From Nansenia antarctica (lineage: Eukaryota; Chordata; Actinopteri; Argentiniformes; Microstomatidae), in NCBI GenBank assembly GCA_963989245.1, contig OZ022339.1:26451285-26515284 (forward strand): a stretch of DNA of 64,000 nt, in the 5' to 3' direction. A program made the translations under genes and the position numbers. This document shows, piece after piece, positions 59,722 to 64,000 of the stretch (position 1 is the first letter of the stretch; every line of letters begins with the position of its first letter). Below the pieces are notes generated by a model. It was given only the letters and a program-made list of their open reading frames with translations. It had not been told where the DNA came from and did no database searches.

Positions 59722-62231
59722 TGAGGACAGAGAAATAGGGAGGCCATCCAGACGAATCTGAAAAATGTGGTCTGAACGTGAGCCCCCTAATCACCCCACC
59801 CGCATAAAAGAGCTGCGGCCTGCATAACACAGCTCTGTGCTGAATCCACCCGCTCAACACAGCACAATAGGGGGTTAGCGCTTTGACAGGATGAATAGAG
59901 GTCTGCCTGGGTGCCCTGCAATTGGGAGAGGGCCTGGGGGGTGGGGGGGTTAGAGGGGCCCCGGTTCACACCCAGGACATGGATAGATAGAGAGAGGAAA
60001 GGAGGGAGGGAGGGAGGGAGGGAGGGAGGGGGTGTCAACAGCATTCTAGCTCTATTGCAAAGCAATAATGAGAGGCCCTGACGCACCGCACGCGGCCCAA
60101 AGACGTGCCTCGACATCAAAACAACACGAAGAAGAAGGAGTGACGATGCTTGTTTCCACCAGTTTATATGTTAACACACTTACGTTGCAGTTGGAGGATT
60201 CAATCGTGGTCGGACTGGATGTGTCAGTCCATTCTGTGGTGTCAGTGTTGCAGGACTGTCTGCTCTGGGTCTCGAACTCCTTCAACTATGCAGAAGAAAG
60301 AAGAGAGAGGGATAAGGGACACTCTTATAAATAAATATCTCTGTACATGACTGAGCAGGGCTGTCCGACACGGCTTTGAGAGACGGCTTAAGAAGTCCAA
60401 CGTGTCATCAACTCAGACGGTATGGAAAACCCTGATTAGATGCTGCGACCGACTGCGATCGAGCAGGAGATATGGCGGCAGCACACGCCCCTATCCTGAG
60501 AAGAGAACACAGAGGGGATGACATCATCGTACCCGGGCCAGGGCTTCCTCCACTGAGATCATCTTCTCCTTCACCATCATCATCAGCTGGATGCGTTCTT
60601 CATCACTCATAGTGATCTCGCTGGCCACAAAGCCGATATCCTCCCCTAATAAACAGAAACAAGGCAAGTGCATGACAACATGAGTATGCATAACCGAGGA
60701 GGAACGGTTAAGTAACGTTCCCTGTCTTATGCAATGATACCTGTGATGTACATGTCGTTTTTAAGACGGAGACGATTCTCTACATACCCTTTGACGTCTG
60801 TCGCACGGCTCCTTTCTGAGGCTTCCGGAAAGTCTGCCAGAAAGACTTATTTTTCCTTTTTCCGTCGCATTTTTCTACACAGGAGCATAGTTGTGTTAGG
60901 TAAACAATGAGACATGAAAAAACACAATGCCCATGGCTATGTAGTAAAGATCATCTATAAAGTGAGACTAATCATTTAAAACAACATTTTGTAAAAACAC
61001 AAAATACGTACACATATATTATGAGCTGGAGTATGGCACATACCATGCACTGCAACAACATTTAAGTTTCACACACGGTATGCGATATACAGGAGTCATT
61101 CCACAATGTAATTACAAAGCTGTACATGGTAACTGTATATAGTCATAGCTTGGAGAAACTCATTCAAACTGATTATGAGAAAAAAAACATACCCCCCGAT
61201 CCATCCTCTGAGCTTGACTTGTGCATGGACAACCTAGAAATCATCAAATAACGCGTCAAACCTACGCCACAAACCGTTGCAAAAAAATCTAAGAAGTAAA
61301 ACAGTCATAGACAAACTCATGGAGAGCATCGAAAACCCTCACCTGTTTTCCAATGCAGTTTTCTTCATGTTAATGCTGCTATCCTACCACCATTTTCCAC
61401 ACAAAACAACTCTTTATCCTCCCTGCCCGTTTGTCCCTATCCACACAGACGACAGACGTGCTCTGTCCCTCATGACAGAAGGGCCCGTACAGTGGTGGCG
61501 AATCACAGTGGTCGATACACAGATGCACGCTGGGTTTCTGAACAGAGGTCAGATCGCTGTGGCCATTCTAGTTAACAATAGAGGCTTTTCACACTCAGCC
61601 TTGGGTTTTACTGCAACACCAGCGCTCACGTGGGTCCCAGACCGCATTCCTTTCCTCTCTCACCCCTCTGACATCAGCTGACACTTGTTGCTGATGCTAG
61701 CGACTATCCGGCTTCTACCGGGGCCAGTCTACAAGTCGACCACAAGAGGGCGACCTGAGAAACACTGATAATAATAAATACCTGTCCCCTAGGCAAAGAT
61801 TAGGACAAAGACACATGGATTTGCCAAGAAACATGGTCCTGGCTTGTGTTCTTCTGGTGCTGCTGCTGATGGTGAAAGGCTCTAAAAGACCGACCAGCAC
61901 ATATGGAGTCGTGTTACTTTAAGCTTGTTGTTTAGAGGAAGCTAAAAGGGGTGCCACCTCTCTCATTGTTTTACTCAGCGATTCTAACCAGGGTTCCCAC
62001 ACCTTCTGAAACATCACATTCAAGCACTTTTCAAGGACTTTCAAGACTCAATTCCCTCAAATTCAAGGACCCAACACGGCATAGTGTGAGACAGATCTAG
62101 ATGAGAATTTATATAATTGGAACTATCCGCTCACAGACAACAATTAAAAAGAGAGGCTTTTGAATGTAGCGGCTTGAAATTACTAGATGGTCTCTATAAT
62201 TACATAAAACATTTTTGAATATATTTTATTT

Positions 62232-62277
<46 letters not shown>

Positions 62278-63403
62278 GGGGGGGGGGAATTCAAGCACTT
62301 TCAATGACCCATGTCTATTTTCAAAAACTTTCAAGGCCTTGATTTTTTTTTCTCAAATTCACAAACTTTCAAGGATTTCAAGGAGCCGTGGGAACCCTGT
62401 TTAACGCTAAGCTCAGCTGCTCTGGACAGGTAAGGTAACCCAAATGTTTTGGTTTCTGACTTTCCAGGAGGTCCAAGCTCTCTACTTTCTAGGCGTCTAT
62501 AGAAAATCAGGCACATTTGTAATGATCCTTTTAAATCACTGAGAATGGTGATGTGTATAACAATACTGCGGATGTTGTTAGTCAGCATGACCTAGATTTA
62601 TTCTCTCTCTCTCTAACTCCATCCTTCCAAACGTACAATAGGGGGAAGGAAGCCTGGGGGTTTTGTTGAGGAATGCTTAACACACGTGACGTGACTGCAG
62701 GTCATCAGGAAATATGAAAAGCAACACATTTCCACATGCTGACAGGGAGAGAATGACTGGCAGTGTGATCACCCTGCCATGCCTCCGAGAGTTCTGATCA
62801 TATCTGCCGAAGGAGTGAGTCTGACATCTTACCTTCTCTCAGTCTCCGGCGTGGACGTCGCACTGCTGAGGCCTAGAGACTCCTGTAAAGAAACCCCCCC
62901 CCCGTTTCAGTCAAACACACACACAAAGAAATAGAGACACTGATAGTAGTAGTAGTAGTAGTACATTAGACTTATATAGCGCTTTTCTAGACACTCAAAA
63001 ACGCTTTACAAACTGAAAAGATTGAGTAGTAATAATAAAAATAAACAAATAAATAAATAAATAAAAGAAAGTATAGGGGGTCTAGTTAATTTTTAGATGA
63101 CTAAATCTAAATCTAAGTGTCTTTGTAGGACAATCTACTCTGGATAATGCAATTACACCTAGATTTCGGGGGCGGAGAAGCGGCGAACAAGCAACGCCAG
63201 CGTACTCTCTCTCAACCGGCATTTTGTTCGATTTACGACATCTTGGTTATCCTTGAGATGACCATGACGGGGCAGTCCCACCCGTACTGACGCACGGCCC
63301 AGGAAGCCCCTCCTTCCCAGGAGGTCAAACAGACAATAGAGGAGCCACTCACCTGGAGCTGAGAGCGGAGCTGGAGGGACGTGACCACTGAGTCAACCTT
63401 TCC
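45733..63403 (-). CDS. sash1: SASH1-like SH3/SAM scaffold protein, 17 exons, 5' partial, last exon not found
   Basis: Exons in gene order: 63353-63403, 62833-62882, 61193-61233, 60788-60874, 60533-60645, 60184-60285, 57149-57281, 56458-56876, 56148-56225, 55650-55793, 55119-55251, 52856-53025, 52118-52321, 51467-51617, 49079-49210, 46391-47601, 45733-45864. They join in phase into 1,117 codons aligned with SASH1 from about residue 95 to the linker before the second SAM domain. SASH1 is a cytosolic adaptor and tumour suppressor in TLR4/TRAF6 and cell-adhesion signalling. Landmarks in order: [99 protein letters not shown], the SH3 exon, the first SAM exon, SPRDSGCYES, and EGIDLTEEPFSDK. The C-terminal SAM2 exon was not located on the minus strand. 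Teleosts may have two paralogues and I cannot say which this is. Confidence 0.9.
45898..46230. mobile_element. piggyBac-like MITE (copy 4)
   Basis: TTAA-flanked. The left end holds the palindrome AGGGGTCACGGTGACCCCT. Interior as in copy 2. Confidence 0.85.
46391..47601 (-). CDS. sash1: sash1 large exon with in-frame repeat
   Basis: This 1,211-bp exon encodes about 403 residues between the first SAM region and EGIDLTEEPFSDK. It begins GRDRKTSSSMSRSSSGF, matching the GKTRKASLL area of SASH1, is Ser/Pro/Thr-rich, and is largely unlike mammalian sequence apart from RSCEEL words. It holds a seven-fold 17-residue repeat. Borders: TTTCAG acceptor at 47602 and GTAAGG donor at 46390. Confidence 0.85.
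47012..47368 (-). repeat. Coding minisatellite, 51-bp unit x 7
   Basis: Seven units encode TALVRGRSCEELGGANP. Units differ by rare C/T changes, most of them silent. The unit contains RSCEEL, similar to the RSCETL word in mammalian SASH1. The array adds 119 residues in frame, and all six frames are largely open across it. Confidence 0.95.
47602..49078. other. sash1 intron, no recognised feature
   Basis: AT-rich sequence with no gene. A (GTGA)n stretch lies near 47800-47835. Nothing else supported. Confidence 0.4.
49237..50262. repeat. Two-module minisatellite of about 1 kb
   Basis: Modules AACATCACCAACCC (14 bp) and AGGGCCGTCAGTCAC or its TCATC/CCATC variants (15 bp) alternate in irregular order for over 1,000 bp. 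It starts 26 bp upstream (in gene sense) of the sash1 exon 49079-49210, so the array sits where that exon's branch point should be. The 443-codon plus-strand frame over it is spurious. Confidence 0.95.
50374..51254. mobile_element. CAGGGTTCC MITE (copy 5) interrupted by a nested element
   Basis: CAGGGTTCCTACACG at the left and GGGGAACCCTG at the right, with the family words GACACCATATGATACC. A Harbinger-type element sits inside. Confidence 0.85.
50562..51222. mobile_element. Nested Harbinger-type MITE with GC-rich palindrome
   Basis: The ends GGGCCCTATTATGCACTTC/A are inverted and TAA flanks both sides (50559-50561, 51223-51225). At about 50825-50957 it has a hairpin with arms of about 60 bp (ACTTCATGCACGTTTTGAAA, then GCGCATGCGCA). 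Words such as TTAAGAC and GGCGCCTA recur throughout in both orientations. Confidence 0.8.
51467..51617 (-). CDS. sash1: sash1 exon encoding the first SAM domain
   Basis: [20 protein letters not shown] and EEEDLDELNITDPQHRAVLL to LLQEYD match SAM1 of SASH1 almost residue for residue. SAM domains mediate protein-protein assembly. Borders: CTAG acceptor at 51618 and GTGAGA donor at 51466. Confidence 0.95.
51773..52092. mobile_element. piggyBac-like MITE (copy 5)
   Basis: TTAA at both ends; AGAGCCGCGAGGGGTCACGG left end. The interior matches copy 4. It ends 26 bp from the SH3 exon border at 52118. Confidence 0.85.
52118..52321 (-). CDS. sash1: sash1 exon encoding the SH3 core and basic linker
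   Basis: RGDVIDVISKPPMGTWMGLL and VGTFKFIYVEVL form the SH3 (SLY-type) core. The Arg/Lys-rich linker TRRRRKGRQPK follows, then VEELLERINLK leading to SAM1. The exon starts in phase 0 after KLK, as in mammals. Confidence 0.95.
52383..52738. mobile_element. CAGGGTTCC MITE (copy 6)
   Basis: Complete ends with ATGAAA/ATGAAT flanks (6 bp, one mismatch). Confidence 0.85.
53049..53318 (-). mobile_element. V-SINE (copy 6, minus strand)
   Basis: TGGTAAATGGTAAACGG tail at the left and GGGGCGGCTGTGGCGCAGGA (reverse) at the right. CCGAGAGATGG is found on both flanks. It begins 23 bp from the sash1 exon 52856-53025. Confidence 0.85.
53339..55001 (+). mobile_element. Solo LTR (second copy) with nested hAT element
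   Basis: Starts TGTGGGGAGCATGG and ends GACTCCTACA, matching the minus-strand LTR at 12903-13295. GTATG flanks both sides (53334-53338, 55002-55006). A hAT-type element (53727-54905) interrupts it. AATAAA lies near its 3' end. No internal genes remain. Confidence 0.85.
53727..54905. mobile_element. Nested hAT-type element
   Basis: The right end read inward is TAGGGTTGGGTACCGAAAAC and the left end carries related GGTACCG words. GTCAGTGA is duplicated exactly (53719-53726, 54906-54913), the 8 bp expected of hAT. Only short frames remain (for example 54369-54632 minus, unrecognised), so it is probably non-autonomous. (CA)n tracts lie at about 54034-54058 and 54181-54210. Confidence 0.75.
55070..55115. 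repeat. (AC)n microsatellite
   Basis: About 46 bp of AC repeats ending at the sash1 donor GTAAGT (55113-55118 on the minus strand). Confidence 0.95.
55294..55532. mobile_element. CACTG-ended MITE
   Basis: The ends CACTGAAAAAAG and CTTTTTGCAGTG are inverted and TA flanks both sides. The AT-rich interior has no frame. Common type in fish; superfamily not assigned. Confidence 0.55.
55884..56131 (-). mobile_element. CGTGA MITE (copy 7)
   Basis: Complete ends with GTAT duplicated at 55880-55883 and 56132-56135. It ends 16 bp from the sash1 exon border at 56148. Confidence 0.9.
57005..57125. mobile_element. Short foldback MITE next to a sash1 exon
   Basis: ATTAGGGCAGATGTGGTGCT followed by TTTACACAG is inverted at about 57080-57122. 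It lies 24 bp from the exon border at 57149. Confidence 0.65.
57282..58409. other. sash1 intron with a SINE-like repeat
   Basis: 57355-57515 carries GTAAGTCGCTTTGGAATAAG and GTGTCTGCTAAATGCCAAAA, a reversed relative of 20217-20640. The rest has no recognised gene. Confidence 0.45.
58410..58741. mobile_element. CAGGGTTCC MITE (copy 7)
   Basis: Complete ends with TTATGT duplicated exactly on both sides (6 bp). Confidence 0.85.
59113..59356 (+). mobile_element. 3' tail of the same L2-like LINE as 7135-9331
   Basis: Almost identical to the last 250 bp of the ccdc162 LINE, including TATGACAACCCTAGTTGACT, GTGTACATAGCCTTTATTGA and the ATTCC tail. A recently mobile family is implied. Confidence 0.85.
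59357..59722. repeat. (GA)n satellite, about 365 bp
   Basis: GAGAGA with interspersed ACAGA and GGGG groups. It directly follows the LINE tail. Its 140-210-codon frames are low-complexity artefacts. Confidence 0.95.
61234..62832. other. sash1 intron with a MITE and G tract
   Basis: 61989-62399 is a CAGGGTTCCCACAC element related to 23397-23768, with an internal (GA)n(G)n run at 62235-62287. The 134-codon frame at 61277-61681 has no recognisable domain. Otherwise nothing seen. Confidence 0.5.
61989..62399. mobile_element. CAGGGTTCCCAC MITE (second copy)
   Basis: The ends CAGGGTTCCCACACC and GTGGGAACCCTG are inverted. The interior TTCAAGGACTTTCAAGAC is the reverse of the 23397 element. No clean duplication was seen. 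Confidence 0.75.
62940..63110. repeat. (AGT)n plus non-LTR tail fragment
   Basis: (AGT)n then TTATATAGCGCTTTTCTAGA and AAACGCTTTACAAACTGAAA, the reverse of the LINE end at 22555-22850. Confidence 0.55.
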
Positions 63404-64000
63404 CTGAGACACAGAGACAAGGGAAGGAAGTCAGTACTAGACTCATCATATAGAAATGGGCATATATGGGCATAAGGTGGTGTGTCCAGTGCACATATAC
63501 TACTAACCTGTGTTTACTGATTTACTGGAAGTTATTTTCTCCTGAGTGGGGCAGTCCCACTCATATTTTCTAATTTTATTGACAGATACAGTAGAGATTT
63601 AGACAGGAAGGATGGGTGAGAGAGAGAGGAGGGATGACATGCAGGATATGTCCCCGGCCAGAATTTTTTATGATTTTTATGATGAATACTTCCAGTAGTA
63701 TCAGTGACAACATTTGAGTCATTTTAATACGGGTACTAGTGTCTAAGAAAGTTGAGTTGAGAGTTGAGACTTAACGCATATTCCTTTCAAACTTTCAAAA
63801 CATCTTGACATACAGTAGCCTACTGTGTTTTACTGATGATATCACGGTTACAGTATCTACAACGCAAAAACAAAATGTTGCAAGTCTTCTTCTGCTGTCC
63901 ATCATTGTAGACTTTTATCATATAGAATATTCACATGGCCTGGTATGTATGCACACTTCGGTACATGGTAGAAACAGAGTACAGTAATTACCAGCTCTGT
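63404..64000. other. sash1 intron to window edge
   Basis: No exon was recognised. The upstream SASH1 coding exons (N-terminal coiled-coil part) must lie further right. Confidence 0.4.

Noticed and set aside
59228..59860. Long SLSLSL and REREREE frames
   Set aside because: Low-complexity (GA)n translation only.
61277..61681. 134-codon plus-strand frame in a sash1 intron
   Set aside because: No recognisable motif, no splice context and opposite strand to the gene.

Overview
This window is nuclear DNA of a ray-finned (teleost-type) fish. Vertebrate genes are split by GT-AG introns. The gaps carry fish-type repeats: V-SINEs with a tRNA-like head and conserved central block, an L2/Maui-like LINE, TTAA-flanked piggyBac-like MITEs, hAT and Harbinger MITEs, solo LTRs, and many mini- and microsatellites. 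I cannot name the species.

Layout. 1-591 is the 3' coding end of foxo3 (+), followed by a long 3'UTR to about 3.09 kb that contains a Harbinger-type MITE. 4206-31530 is a complete 46-exon gene (+) for a large coiled-coil protein of about 2,310 residues, which I identify as ccdc162 (a pseudogene in human). Its introns hold a frameshifted LINE and dozens of small transposons. 33468-37691 is zbtb24 (-), a BTB, AT-hook and eight-zinc-finger protein; its likely promoter is near 38.5 kb. 40192-43475 is ddo (+), peroxisomal D-aspartate oxidase, in four exons. 45733-63403 holds 17 exons of a SASH1-like SH3/SAM scaffold gene (-), whose 5' end lies beyond the right edge. Its expected last exon, carrying the second SAM domain, was not found.

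Orientation. ccdc162 and zbtb24 converge, and so do ddo and sash1; zbtb24 and ddo diverge from a shared interval at 37.7-40.2 kb. foxo3, ccdc162, zbtb24 and ddo all belong to the block corresponding to human 6q21. sash1 maps to 6q24 in human, so its adjacency to ddo reflects rearrangement. The genes do not form one pathway.

The most interesting signals are at the interface of repeats and splicing: a transposon flanked by a 35-bp duplication that copied a whole splice acceptor, a minisatellite that has copied a splice donor of zbtb24 about seven times, in-frame minisatellites in ccdc162 and sash1, and many MITE/SINE insertions within 5-40 bp of exon borders. I found no operon, CRISPR array, functional tRNA gene or new multi-gene system. 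Exon borders were read by eye from splice motifs, reading phase and remembered family sequences.
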